Assembly: GCA_028571455.1 (NCBI GenBank)
Contig: JAPVVG010000168.1
Span: 1-34,334 of the forward strand
Length of the DNA stretch: 34,334 nt
Direction of reading: 5' to 3'
Origin: Desulfobacteraceae bacterium
GTDB taxonomy: Bacteria > Desulfobacterota > Desulfobacteria > Desulfobacterales > ETH-SRB1
The first letter of the stretch is position 1; each line of letters starts with the position of its first letter. The translations under genes were made by a program, and so were the position numbers. Positions 7,208 to 16,800 of the stretch are shown one piece after another. Below the pieces are notes generated by a model, which worked only from the letters and a program-made list of their open reading frames with translations, ran no database searches and was not told the DNA's origin.

Positions 7208-9625
7208 ATGAAGGTTAGTTTAAGCTGGTTAAAAGACTATATCTCCATTGACATGAATATTGATGACTTAGCCGATTCCCTTACCATGGCCGGGCTTGAA
7301 GTCGAATATGTTTCAGATAGATACAGTTATCTCAACAGCGTTATGGTAGGACGTGTTGTCGAAGTCGAAACGCATCCCAATGCCGATAAACTTAAGCTTT
7401 GTCATGTGGATATCGGCAAACGGAGTATTCCTGTTGTTTGTGGTGCGCCGAATGTAAAAAAGGGTATTCTTGCGCCATGCGCTCTACCCGGCACTGTTTT
7501 TCCAAACGGAACCTTGCTGGAAAAACGCTCTATCATAGGAGAGGTATCGGAAGGAATGCTTTGCAGCGCTGTTGAATTAGGCCTTGGAGCAAACAGCAGC
7601 GGCATAATGGAGCTTAAAGAAAATCTTACTGTTGGAAATAAGCTTCATCAAGCCCTTGACCTGTCAGACCCTGTGCTTGAAATCGATCTTACTCCAAACA
7701 GGCCGGACTGCCTCAGTGTAATTGGGACGGCACGGGAAATTGCGGCATTTCAAAAAACAAAACTAACCTACCCGGTAATTAGCCTTCCTGAATCTGATGA
7801 AGATATTGCCGATTTTACCTCGGTTACAATATTAGATCCTGATCTTTGTCCCAGATACAGCGCACGACTTGTTTTCGATATTAAAATTGCGCCATCACCT
7901 TTCTGGCTGCAGGATCGCCTGATATCGCTCGACCTAAAACCTATAAATAATATTGTTGATATCACCAATTTTGTGATGATGGAAACCGGCCAGCCGCTTC
8001 ATGCCTTTGATTTTGACCGCCTTGCGAAAAACAAAATAGTTGTGCGAACAGCTAAAAAAGGTGAAACATTAACAACCATTGACCAGAAACAGCGCCTTCT
8101 TTCTCTGGAAATGCTCATGATCTGCGATGGTGAAAAACCGGTGGCTCTTGCAGGCATTATGGGCGGGCTCGATTCTGAAATTAGGCGGTCCACGACAAGG
8201 ATTCTGCTTGAAAGCGCATATTTTGACCCCGTCTGCATTCGTAAAACTTCTAAAAAAACAGGGCTTGCCTCAGATGCGTCCCATCGTTTTGAACGCGGAA
8301 CAGATCCCAACGGCACGATCACGGCATTAAATCGGGCAACGCAACTCATTGCAGAAATTTGCAACGGCAATATAATTGGCAATATAATTGATGAATATCC
8401 AAAACCTGTGTCTGACAGGGTAATCACCCTTAGCGTTGACTCTACAAATCGGAGGCTGGGTACCAAGTTAAGCCAAAATGATATTGAGCAATACTTAAGT
8501 TCTATTGAATTTAAGGTTGAAAAGATTGATGATGATCAACTTCGAGTTATTCCGCCATCTTTCAGGGTGGATATAAGTGGATTTGAAGACCTTACAGAGG
8601 AAGTTGCACGTCTTTACGGTTATAACCATATTGAAACAACCTTTCCGCTTATACCGGCCGAAGCTGTTAAACCGTCAAAAAAAATCGATTCAAGGTATCG
8701 TATCAAGCGCCTGCTTGTGGGTCTTGGTTTTACCGAAACGATAACTTATAGCTTTATCAACAAATTGTCATGCGATCGTCTCGAGCTTAAATCGGATGAT
8801 CAGAAAAGACGCTTAATGAATGTATTAAATCCTATTGCAGAGGATCAATCGGTTTTGCGGACATCGCTTATTCCAGGCCTTCTCGAAACAATGCATTACA
8901 ACATAACTATGCAGAATAAGAATCTTAAGCTGTTTGAAATCGGCAATGTCTTTTTCAATACCGGCAAAGAGGACAGCCAGCCTGATGAGGTTGAAATGTT
9001 GGCAGGCCTATGGACTGGAAAGAGGATGGATGACTCCTGGCTTTCCAGGGGAAAAAGCTGTGATTTTTATGACATAAAAGGGGCTGTTGAAGAGCTTTTA
9101 AGAAATCTGCGCATAACAAACATAAAGTTTACCCGCATGCGGCCTGAACACTGCTGTTATACAAAACCAGGATATACTGCCCAACTTGTTGTTGGAAATA
9201 AATCAATAGGCATTCTCGGAGAGGTTCTTCCTCAAGTACGTAAGAATTATGATCTAAAACAACAGGCGTATATTTTTGAACTTAATGCCGACAATTTCAT
9301 TGAACTTATACCTGATATTAAGTCGGCAAAACCGCTGCCAAAGTTTCCGTCAACATCCAGAGATGTCACCCTGATTGTCGATAAGGATATCGAGGCGTTT
9401 AATATTATAAAAAGTGTTGAAGTCCTTAACGAAGATCTGGTAGAAAGTTTATATTTATTTGATGTTTATAAAGGAAGTCCGATCCCGGCCGGCAAAAAAG
9501 GCATCTCACTGAGAATAACATACAGATCGGCCTTTGAAACACTTGAGGATAAAATGATAAATTCCCTTCACAAGGACATTACAGGCAGGCTGGCAAAGGA
9601 GTTTAATGCGATACTTCCTGTGTGA
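7208..9625 (+). CDS. pheT: Phenylalanine--tRNA ligase beta subunit
   Basis: 805-aa ORF with N-terminal tRNA-binding domain (VGRVVEVETHPNADKLKLCHVDIG) and B3/B4/B5/FDX-ACB style sequence (PKFPSTSRDVTLIV). Confidence 0.97.
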   Translation: MKVSLSWLKDYISIDMNIDDLADSLTMAGLEVEYVSDRYSYLNSVMVGRVVEVETHPNADKLKLCHVDIGKRSIPVVCGAPNVKKGILAPCALPGTVFPNGTLLEKRSIIGEVSEGMLCSAVELGLGANSSGIMELKENLTVGNKLHQALDLSDPVLEIDLTPNRPDCLSVIGTAREIAAFQKTKLTYPVISLPESDEDIADFTSVTILDPDLCPRYSARLVFDIKIAPSPFWLQDRLISLDLKPINNIVDITNFVMMETGQPLHAFDFDRLAKNKIVVRTAKKGETLTTIDQKQRLLSLEMLMICDGEKPVALAGIMGGLDSEIRRSTTRILLESAYFDPVCIRKTSKKTGLASDASHRFERGTDPNGTITALNRATQLIAEICNGNIIGNIIDEYPKPVSDRVITLSVDSTNRRLGTKLSQNDIEQYLSSIEFKVEKIDDDQLRVIPPSFRVDISGFEDLTEEVARLYGYNHIETTFPLIPAEAVKPSKKIDSRYRIKRLLVGLGFTETITYSFINKLSCDRLELKSDDQKRRLMNVLNPIAEDQSVLRTSLIPGLLETMHYNITMQNKNLKLFEIGNVFFNTGKEDSQPDEVEMLAGLWTGKRMDDSWLSRGKSCDFYDIKGAVEELLRNLRITNIKFTRMRPEHCCYTKPGYTAQLVVGNKSIGILGEVLPQVRKNYDLKQQAYIFELNADNFIELIPDIKSAKPLPKFPSTSRDVTLIVDKDIEAFNIIKSVEVLNEDLVESLYLFDVYKGSPIPAGKKGISLRITYRSAFETLEDKMINSLHKDITGRLAKEFNAILPV

Positions 9626-10011
9626 TCAATCTTGACGATTACGAGTTTATTGTTTTTTTACGTATGCAAAGTAACGGGCCATATCAAAAAGAATTACCGG
9701 ACAAACTATACTTTAAGATCGGAGAGGTCGGCGAAATTGCAGAGCTTCCAACATATGTATTAAGATTTTGGGAAACCGAGTTCACAAGGATAAAACCAAA
9801 GAGGACATCTTCAGGCCAGAGACTGTATAGCAAAAACGATGTTGAGCTTATCCTGAAAATCAAGCATCTTTTACATGACAGAAAATATACCATCCAGGGT
9901 GCAAAGCAGCAGCTTAAATCCAAAGAGCCTGAAAAAAAGGCGGATTCTTCGACAAACATACTCGGTGATATCCGATCAGAACTTAAAAACATCCGTGATC
10001 TTCTTGCCTGA
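9622..10011 (+). CDS. MerR-family transcriptional regulator
   Basis: KLYFKIGEVGEIAELPTYVLRFWETEFTRIKPKRTSSGQRLYSKNDVELILKIKHLL is a MerR winged-helix signature. GTG 9622 overlaps the pheT stop; ATG 9664 is an alternative start. Confidence 0.88.
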   Translation: MINLDDYEFIVFLRMQSNGPYQKELPDKLYFKIGEVGEIAELPTYVLRFWETEFTRIKPKRTSSGQRLYSKNDVELILKIKHLLHDRKYTIQGAKQQLKSKEPEKKADSSTNILGDIRSELKNIRDLLA

Positions 10012-10100
10012 TCCTTGATTTTCTTTCCCGTCCATTAGCCTTTCCCTTCTGACCGAGATTAACCAACCCCTTTCCGGGAGCAGCCCTGGCAAGCGGTACT

Positions 10101-10688
10101 GTGAGTGGTTACGTGAAATTTGAAGAGAAAAAAAAGAGATTGAGAGAGCTTTATAATAGGTTTGAAACAGAGGCTCAAGAATATAAAAAGCTGGCTGTCT
10201 GCAAACCCGGTTGCGCTTATTGCTGCATACATTTTGGATCAGTCGATATTATAACCCTTGAAGGGCTTATAATCAGGCAGCATATAAATAGTTTTGCAAA
10301 GCTTTTGAAAAGCGAGGTTAAGAAAAAAATCGCTCAAAACAGGAAGCTAAAGGAAAAACAGAAAATTGCTCAATGCCCTTTTTTGAAAAAAGACCAAACC
10401 TGTTTAATATATGATATACGACCTTTCAGTTGCCGGCAACTTTATTCCTTGCGAAAATGTGAAGGGCGTGGGCCTATGGTTCACCGTCAGGCAGTGGATT
10501 TAGCTCAAAATACTGTTAAAAAACTACAACACTTGGATTATACAGGATATTCTGGGCATATCAGCTTTATTTTACACCTTCTTGACAAACCGGAATTTAG
10601 AAAGCTTTACATGGCAGGAGGGGTCGATCCGGGTCAAATTATGGAGTTTGGAAAATCACACGGCATTATTATTAATTCCAGCAAATGA
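10101..10688 (+). CDS. YkgJ-family cysteine cluster protein
   Basis: CKPGCAYCCIHFGSVDIITLEG and CPFLKKDQTCLIYDIRPFSCR motifs of the cysteine-cluster (zinc/iron-chelating) family. Confidence 0.85.
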   Translation: MSGYVKFEEKKKRLRELYNRFETEAQEYKKLAVCKPGCAYCCIHFGSVDIITLEGLIIRQHINSFAKLLKSEVKKKIAQNRKLKEKQKIAQCPFLKKDQTCLIYDIRPFSCRQLYSLRKCEGRGPMVHRQAVDLAQNTVKKLQHLDYTGYSGHISFILHLLDKPEFRKLYMAGGVDPGQIMEFGKSHGIIINSSK

Positions 10689-10979
10689 GAACATTTTCTC
10701 TTTAAAAATTTATTTCAGCCTCTACTGCTTAAAGCTTTTGATAAATAAAATACTCAAGTTTCGCAACTTGAGTAACATAATCAAAAAAAAGTTAATGGCG
10801 TGCAACAGCTAAGGATGCGGGTTATCAATGGTTGTCAATTGTTTGTTGACACGCATTGCTTTTTATGATTTGAAAATTTTTTACAGCCTTGCTTTCAGGA
10901 GCGATTCGATCATAAGGAAGGCTGCTATTTTAGAATTTGCTCTCGTAGTTCATTTTATAGAAAATTTGAAAGGCAGCCA

Positions 10980-11453
10980 ATGAAACAAAAATATTTAATC
11001 CTTAAAAATGACGAAAAAAACGAGTTGATAATTAAAGAGTTCTTGGAAATAAATAAAGAAATGTTTTCACTTGTCTGCGAGGAGACATACGATAATAATG
11101 ATATAGAATCAGCTATTGCAAAAGATAAAAAGCATCTGGTCTCTGTATTGAGAACAAATAATATGTATCCTGTTTGGTTATATGCAGACAAATTAGCCGA
11201 ATCGATTATAACTATGTATGGCACAAAACATAAAGAGCCTATTAAACTTCTTTTTGATGATGCTGAATCGTTTTCAAAAACCCAGGAAAAGGTTGTAGCT
11301 TTAGAAGTGGTTGATGAAGATAAGGTGCCTGAGGATGATGAATTGCTTGAGGATGATTTTGATAGTCATAAAATATTAAAAAATAATTGTACCATTAAAG
11401 TGGCAGATGATGAGCCGGATGACGATGAGGTTGATCACGAAGAAGAAATATGA
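10980..11453 (+). CDS. Hypothetical protein with strongly acidic C-terminus
   Basis: 157-aa ORF starting MKQKYLILKNDEKNELIIKEFLEI, ending in a DEDKVPEDDELLEDDF...DDEPDDDEVDHEEEI tail. No family recognised. Confidence 0.6.
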   Translation: MKQKYLILKNDEKNELIIKEFLEINKEMFSLVCEETYDNNDIESAIAKDKKHLVSVLRTNNMYPVWLYADKLAESIITMYGTKHKEPIKLLFDDAESFSKTQEKVVALEVVDEDKVPEDDELLEDDFDSHKILKNNCTIKVADDEPDDDEVDHEEEI

Positions 11454-11468
11454 AGAAATCCTGATATT

Positions 11469-12558
11469 TCAGGAGAGAAGCACCCCCTCTATGAAAGGAT
11501 CAATCGCTCCGTCTAAAACATTATATACATTGCCGATTTCAAGATTTATCCGGTGATCCTTAACCATTTGATATGGTTGCAGAACATATGATCTGATCTG
11601 GCTTCCCCAGGCTATTTCATCTTTGCTTTCATGCAGCTCATGCATTTTTTCATCCTGCTTCAGCTTTTCAAGCTGGTAAAGCCTGGCTTTTAACACCTTC
11701 ATGGACATCTCTTTGTTCCTGTGCTGTGATTTTTCCTGCTGGCACTGAACAACAATCCCGCTTGGAAGGTGTGTAATACGGACAGCGCTGTTCGTTTTAT
11801 TGACATGTTGTCCTCCGGCCCCTCTCGCCCTGAAAACGTCTATACGCAAATCTTTATCACCAATATCGATTTTGATTTCTTTGTCAAGCTCCGGATAGAC
11901 AAATACAGAAGCAAAGGAGGTATGCCGTTTTCCGCTTGCATTAAATGGTGAAATTCTCACCAGGCGGTGCACCCCGTTTTCTGTCTTTAAGTAGCCGTAC
12001 GCATATTCTCCGTTTGCTGTAAAGGTAACACTTTTAATGCCTGCTTCATCACCAGGTTGATAATCGATTATATTGCTTTTAAAGCCTTTCCGTTCAACCC
12101 ATCTCGTATACATTCTAAAGAGCATCTCAACCCAGTCCTGGGCATCAGTTCCACCGGCTCCGGCGTTAATGGAAACAATGGCATTGTTCCGGTCGTCTGC
12201 AGCGCTTAAGGTCAGGTCGAGCGAGAATTTTTTGATTCTTTCCCCGACATCCTGAACTTGCTGGATTGCTTCTTCAATTGTATCAACATCTGATTCTTCC
12301 CTGGCAAGATCAAACAGGATTTTACTTTCTTCCAGGTCATTGCAGAGCCTGTTCCATCTTTCGATTTTATTGGTAATAGATGTTCGTTCTTTTAAAACAA
12401 GCTTGGTCTCTTCAGGATTGTCCCAAAAATCTTTTTTTGCAATTAGGCGCTCAATTTCCTTTAGCCTTTTTTCTTTGCCGGCAAAGTCAAAGATAGCCTC
12501 GCAATTGTTCTAATTTCAAAAAAAGTTCCTTTATTGTTTGCTCAAGTTCTATCGACAT
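11469..12558 (-). CDS. prfB: Peptide chain release factor 2, expressed through a programmed +1 frameshift at codon 24 (CTT TGA C, TGA at 12489-12487)
   Basis: Reverse strand: ATG (12558) MSIELEQTIKELFLKLEQLRGYL-TGA, then in the +1 frame DFAGKEKRLKEIERLIAKKDFWDNPEET... continuous with the track ORF 11469-12125 (GAGGTDAQDW, RARGAGGQHVNKTNSAVRITHLPSG). Confidence 0.95.
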
Positions 12559-12701
12559 ATTATTTCCTCCATTTTTTAGTTCAGCCACAAAGGCACTAAG
12601 ACACCAAAATTATAGTATAATTTGGGAATTTAGGGATTCGCCTCGCTTAATTGCGAATTTAGGGATTCAGGAATTAAGGAATTGAAGGTATCCTATTGAT
12701 T

Positions 12702-12757
12702 TCAATCCCTCAATCCCTCAATCCCTCAATCCCTCAATCCCTCAATCCCTCAATCCC
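12702..12757. repeat. Tandem 8-bp repeat (TCAATCCC)x7
   Basis: Seven exact uninterrupted copies, starting at 12702, 12710, 12718, 12726, 12734, 12742 and 12750. Confidence 0.95.
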
Positions 12758-14318
12758 TCAATTTTATATTATAAACATATTTTAACACAAAGCAAATAGC
12801 TGTTGCAACAACACAGGCTATTGCAAACATATCTCCGAAACGGGTATAAAAGGATGTCATACCTATTAAAGGCACAGAACGTGTAACCACCGCTTCCTTA
12901 AAAAGATCTGTTTTTTCGATAATTCTGCCAACAGGATCGATAAAGCCGCTTATTCCTGTATTTGCCGACCTGATAAGGGCCCGCCTGTTTTCTACAGCTC
13001 TGAATATTGCCATGGAAAAATGCTGATAAGGAGCGCTGGTTGTGCCAAACCACGCATCATTGGTAATATTTATGAGCAATGATGCATTATTTTTTGCCAT
13101 AGCTCTGGAAAGGTCTGGAAAAATAATCTCATAACAGATCTGCAAACCTAAACTATACTCCCCCCACTTAATGGTTTTGCCTTTAATACCAGGCTTGAAA
13201 TCACCAACCCCTTCCACCATTTTGCCGACAAATGGCAACCATTTATTAAAAGGGATGTATTCTCCGAATGGAACAAGATGCACCTTGTCATATTTGTCGC
13301 ATACCTTTCCATCCCGGCTGATCAGGTAAGCTGTATTGTAATGTTCAACAACCCCTTTTTTACGGACAAAGGAAGGGCTGCCAAACAGGAATGTTGTTCC
13401 TGCATCATTAATCCCTTTTTTAACCATGTTTGAGAGCCCGACATTATAAAGGAAATAAAAAGGGACGGCGGTTTCAGGCCAAACAACAATGTCGGGATTA
13501 TTTTTTTTTGATAAAAGTGAAAGCTTAATATATTTTTTTACAGTTAAGCGTTGAAATTCAGGATTCCATTTTACAGCCTGATCAATATTTCCCTGAACAA
13601 CTGCGGCTTTAATTGATGGAGAAGAGTAAACAAGTTTATCAATTGAATCTATTCGCCATTTGCCATAAGACAATACAAGGACAATAATCAGCGCAAAAAC
13701 AGATATTGATCCAAAAGCGACCCTTTTTGTTACGGCCTTCCTTTTCCAGTCTTTTCCCGCCAAATAAAGAACCGCCAGAAAAATTGTCGCATTTGATAGG
13801 ACAATTAAAAAGGATACGCCGTAAACTCCAAAGATGTCTGAAATCTGTATAAGAAGTAAATTGTTATATTGGGAATAACCGATAAGTTCCCATGGAAAAC
13901 CAAGAAAAAAAAGGCTGCGCATATATTCAAATGCGATCCATAAAACAGGAACTGCAAATATGCAAATCGCGGGCTTTGCACATAAATTTAATAGGGTTGC
14001 TGAAAATGCCGCCGGGTAAAGAGCAAGAAAGGCGGAGAGAAGAATGAGTATAAACGTGCCTAACAGCAGGGGAAGGTGGCCGTATGTATGCATTGTATAT
14101 ACAAGCCAGTACAAAAGTGTTAGATAATGAACAAGTCCTGCAATAAAGCCAAGGATAAAACCTCTTTTTGGAGAAAGGTTTCTTATTGCGATTAAGAGCG
14201 GAACAAGAGCGAACCAGGCAAACAAGCTAATACCGATTTTGGGAAAAGAACCGGTAAGGAGCAATCCGCTCAATATCGCCAGGCATAATTTTAGTTTGTT
14301 AATTTTTTGGGTTTGCAA
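12750..14318 (-). CDS. lnt: Apolipoprotein N-acyltransferase
   Basis: 522-aa membrane protein with carbon-nitrogen hydrolase domain: NPDIVVWPETAVPFYF, KVHLVPFGEYIPF, LQICYEIIFPDLSRAMAKNNASLLINITNDAWFG. Confidence 0.94.
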   Translation of the reverse strand: MQTQKINKLKLCLAILSGLLLTGSFPKIGISLFAWFALVPLLIAIRNLSPKRGFILGFIAGLVHYLTLLYWLVYTMHTYGHLPLLLGTFILILLSAFLALYPAAFSATLLNLCAKPAICIFAVPVLWIAFEYMRSLFFLGFPWELIGYSQYNNLLLIQISDIFGVYGVSFLIVLSNATIFLAVLYLAGKDWKRKAVTKRVAFGSISVFALIIVLVLSYGKWRIDSIDKLVYSSPSIKAAVVQGNIDQAVKWNPEFQRLTVKKYIKLSLLSKKNNPDIVVWPETAVPFYFLYNVGLSNMVKKGINDAGTTFLFGSPSFVRKKGVVEHYNTAYLISRDGKVCDKYDKVHLVPFGEYIPFNKWLPFVGKMVEGVGDFKPGIKGKTIKWGEYSLGLQICYEIIFPDLSRAMAKNNASLLINITNDAWFGTTSAPYQHFSMAIFRAVENRRALIRSANTGISGFIDPVGRIIEKTDLFKEAVVTRSVPLIGMTSFYTRFGDMFAIACVVATAICFVLKYVYNIKLRD

Positions 14319-14381
14319 TTTTTAACATCTTTCATGGTTGCGTAGCTATACGGCCTGATTTTTTAATACTCTATCATATTT

Positions 14382-14418
14382 TGACCGTTTCGTAAAAAGT
14401 CATTTTGCGAAATCATCA
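14382..14418. repeat. Core-less type B TIR pair (candidate deletion derivative)
   Basis: The reverse complement reads TGATGATTTCGCAAAATGACTTTTTACGAAACGGTCA, i.e. a degenerate left B TIR joined directly to a right B TIR (compare TGATGAACTCGTAAAAAGTC and GACTTTTTACGAAGCCATCA at 33552-33704). Confidence 0.55.
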
Positions 14419-14490
14419 ACCTTGAGTTGACATTTATTCCAGCCGTTTATAGTATTATTTTCAGGATCACTGCTGCAGGGTGAATTTAAG

Positions 14491-15339
14491 ATGCATGACA
14501 TCAAGGTTATTATTAGGGCAACAGAGATGCAGGAATATTCCGAGCGTATGCGGAGTGCCGGCAAAACTGTTGCCTTTGTGCCGACCATGGGGTTTCTGCA
14601 TAAAGGACACCTGTCCCTGATAAAGGAGGGACGCAAACTCGGGGATTATCTGGTTGTCAGCATTTTTGTAAATCCCTCCCAGTTTTCTCCAGGGGAAGAT
14701 TTTGAATCATACCCAAGAAATTTTGACAAGGATCTTAAGCTATTGCAAAAAGAGGGTGTAGATGTAATTTTTTCTCCAAATGAAGATGAGTTGTATCAGG
14801 ATGGCTTTCAGACATATGTAGAGCTAAAAAATCTTCCGAACCATCTTTGCGGAATTTCCAGGCCCATATTTTTTCGAGGGATTGCGACAGTTATTACAAA
14901 GCTGTTTAACATTGTAAGGCCGCATATTGCCATATTCGGTCAGAAAGATTACCAGCAGCTTGCAGTCATTCGCCGGATGGTGCGCGATCTAAATTTTAAT
15001 ATAAAAATTGTCGGATATCCGACAGTAAGGGAGCCTGACGGTCTTGCCATGAGTTCAAGAAACAGTTATCTTACTCCTGAGCAGAGAATTAATGCGCTCT
15101 CCCTTTATAAATCATTAAACCAATCTAAAAAACTTGTTGAAAGCGGAATTAAGGAGGCAAAAAGGATCATTGATGTGGCATATGCTTTGATCAAATCACA
15201 CCCGGAAACAACGATAGATTATATCGCCATCTGTGATCCTGAAACCCTTGCTGATATGGAAACAATCGACAGGCCGGCGTTGATGGCTCTTGCGGTGAGC
15301 ATCGGCAAAACCCGTCTGATCGACAACATGATACTATAA
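14491..15339 (+). CDS. panC: Pantothenate synthetase
   Basis: VAFVPTMGFLHKGHLSLIKEGRKLGDYLVVSIFVNPSQFSPGEDFESYPR, FGQKDYQQLAVIRRMVRDLNF. Confidence 0.96.
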   Translation: MHDIKVIIRATEMQEYSERMRSAGKTVAFVPTMGFLHKGHLSLIKEGRKLGDYLVVSIFVNPSQFSPGEDFESYPRNFDKDLKLLQKEGVDVIFSPNEDELYQDGFQTYVELKNLPNHLCGISRPIFFRGIATVITKLFNIVRPHIAIFGQKDYQQLAVIRRMVRDLNFNIKIVGYPTVREPDGLAMSSRNSYLTPEQRINALSLYKSLNQSKKLVESGIKEAKRIIDVAYALIKSHPETTIDYIAICDPETLADMETIDRPALMALAVSIGKTRLIDNMIL

Positions 15340-15455
15340 ACTTTTCAGATAAATAATTTCACGGCGTTATCGGTCGGACTTCTCGACGACGTACTAACAT
15401 GTACGCCTTACTCGAAGTCCTCCCTCTAGCCTTGTGAAATGAATTATCTGAAAGT
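15340..15455. mobile_element. TIR element D, 116 bp, with CTATA on both sides
   Basis: ACTTTTCAGATAAATAATTTCAC (15340-15362) versus the reverse complement of GTGAAATGAATTATCTGAAAGT (15434-15455). CTATA occurs at 15334-15338 and 15456-15460. Internal inverted repeats are GGACTTC/GAAGTCC and GACGTAC/GTACGCC. Confidence 0.72.
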
Positions 15456-15482
15456 CTATACAAACAAAGGAGATATTTTATT

Positions 15483-16652
15483 ATGAGCAAAGAACAATTC
15501 TTTTTTACTTCTGAATCTGTCACAGAAGGGCATCCGGACAAGGTGGCCGATACAATATCTGATGCTATACTGGACGCAATTATTAAAGACGATAAAAACT
15601 GCAGAGTCGCTTGTGAGACCTTGGTAACAACCGGTTTAGCTTTTATTGCCGGAGAGATCACAACAGAATGTTATGTTGATATACCACAGATCGTCAGGGA
15701 AACAATACAGGAGATAGGCTATCATTCGTCTCAGATGGGCTTTGACTGGCAAACCTGTTCGGTAGTAACCAGCATTGACCATCAATCGCCCGATATTGCT
15801 CAAGGGGTAAATATTGGAGAAGGGCTGTTCAAGGAACAGGGGGCCGGAGATCAGGGCCTTATGTTCGGATTTGCATGTGATGAAACCCCTGAATTAATGC
15901 CTATGTCTATAATGTATGCTCACAAACTGACCAAACGTCTCGCCAAAGTGCGAAAGAATGGAGCGCTTGACTTTTTAAGGCCCGACGGCAAAGCTCAGGT
16001 AACCATAGAATATGAAAACGGATCTCCCAAACGTGTTGATACAATAGTAATAGCAGCACAGCACAAGCCGGATATCACACATGCCGAATTAAAAGAAGCT
16101 ATTATAGAAGAGGTAATAAAAAAGGTAATTCCAAAAGAGCTGATAGATGGTGATACATGTTATTTAATAAATGCCACGGGCAAGTTTATTATCGGGGGAC
16201 CCATGGGAGACTGTGGACTAACCGGCCGCAAAATAATTGTTGATACCTACGGCGGCCAGGGAAGTCACGGTGGTGGTTGCTTTTCCGGCAAAGACCCTTC
16301 CAAGGTGGATCGAAGCGCATCTTACATGGGAAGACATATTGCAAAAAATATAGTTGCCGCGGGCCTGGCAAAAAAATGCGAGCTACAGATTGCATATGCA
16401 ATCGGCGTGGCACAACCTGTTTCCATCATGTTAGATCTTAAGGGCACGGGAATTCTTCCCAAACATCAAATTAAACAAATAATCACCGAGGTTTTCGACC
16501 TTAGACCGGCCGCAATGATCGAATATCTTGATCTTTTGCGGCCTATCTATAAAAAAACAGCCGCTTATGGGCACTTTGGAAGAAGTGAGCCGGAATTTAC
16601 ATGGGAAAAAACTAACATGGTTGATGTGCTCAGAGAAAAGGCCGGATTGTAA
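15483..16652 (+). CDS. metK: S-adenosylmethionine synthetase
   Basis: [59 protein letters not shown]. Confidence 0.97.
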   Translation: MSKEQFFFTSESVTEGHPDKVADTISDAILDAIIKDDKNCRVACETLVTTGLAFIAGEITTECYVDIPQIVRETIQEIGYHSSQMGFDWQTCSVVTSIDHQSPDIAQGVNIGEGLFKEQGAGDQGLMFGFACDETPELMPMSIMYAHKLTKRLAKVRKNGALDFLRPDGKAQVTIEYENGSPKRVDTIVIAAQHKPDITHAELKEAIIEEVIKKVIPKELIDGDTCYLINATGKFIIGGPMGDCGLTGRKIIVDTYGGQGSHGGGCFSGKDPSKVDRSASYMGRHIAKNIVAAGLAKKCELQIAYAIGVAQPVSIMLDLKGTGILPKHQIKQIITEVFDLRPAAMIEYLDLLRPIYKKTAAYGHFGRSEPEFTWEKTNMVDVLREKAGL

Positions 16653-16660
16653 CCCGTGGG

Positions 16661-16780
16661 CAGATGTCAGAAGTCGGAGGTCGGAGGTCAGAGGTCAGAG
16701 GTCAGAGGTCGGAGATCGGAGGTCGGATGTCAGAAGTCGGAGGTCAGATGTCAGAGAACCAGTAACCAGTAACCAGCAAC
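16661..16780. repeat. Heptanucleotide tandem array: (GGTCRGA)n followed by (AACCAGT)3
   Basis: CAGATGTCAGAAGTCGGAGGTCGGAGGTCAGAGGTCAGAGGTCAGAGGTCGGAGATCGGAGGTCGG... has period 7 for about 14 units, then AACCAGTAACCAGTAACCAGCAACC also has period 7. Confidence 0.9.
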
Positions 16781-16800
16781 CCTGAACTAAGGAGGATTGA

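Noticed and set aside
7999-8466. Antisense ORF (155 aa) within pheT
   Set aside because: Lies opposite a well-supported CDS with no ribosome-binding site or family signal. The other antisense track ORFs (for example 1930-2388, 17518-17889, 30758-31129) were rejected for the same reason.
10752-10773. Perfect 9-bp hairpin ACTCAAGTT-TCGC-AACTTGAGT as a terminator
   Set aside because: It lacks a U-tract on the plus strand and has only a weak one on the minus strand; the function is unclear, so it is not called as a terminator.
10846-10870. TTGACA...TATGAT promoter upstream of the acidic protein
   Set aside because: Spacing between the boxes is about 12 nt, too short for a standard sigma-70 promoter.
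11469-12558. prfB as a frameshifted pseudogene
   Set aside because: The frame change is exactly at CTT TGA C at codon 24, the known programmed frameshift site, and the rest of the gene is intact.
12702-12757. Possible CRISPR-like array
   Set aside because: Units are 8 bp, contiguous and without spacers; this is a simple tandem repeat.
15340-15482. Possible SAM riboswitch upstream of metK
   Set aside because: The structure is explained by TIR element D; no SAM-I/II motifs were recognised.
16655-16800. Possible SAH or SAM riboswitch upstream of ahcY
   Set aside because: The spacer consists of heptanucleotide repeats. No conserved SAH/SAM riboswitch core was seen.
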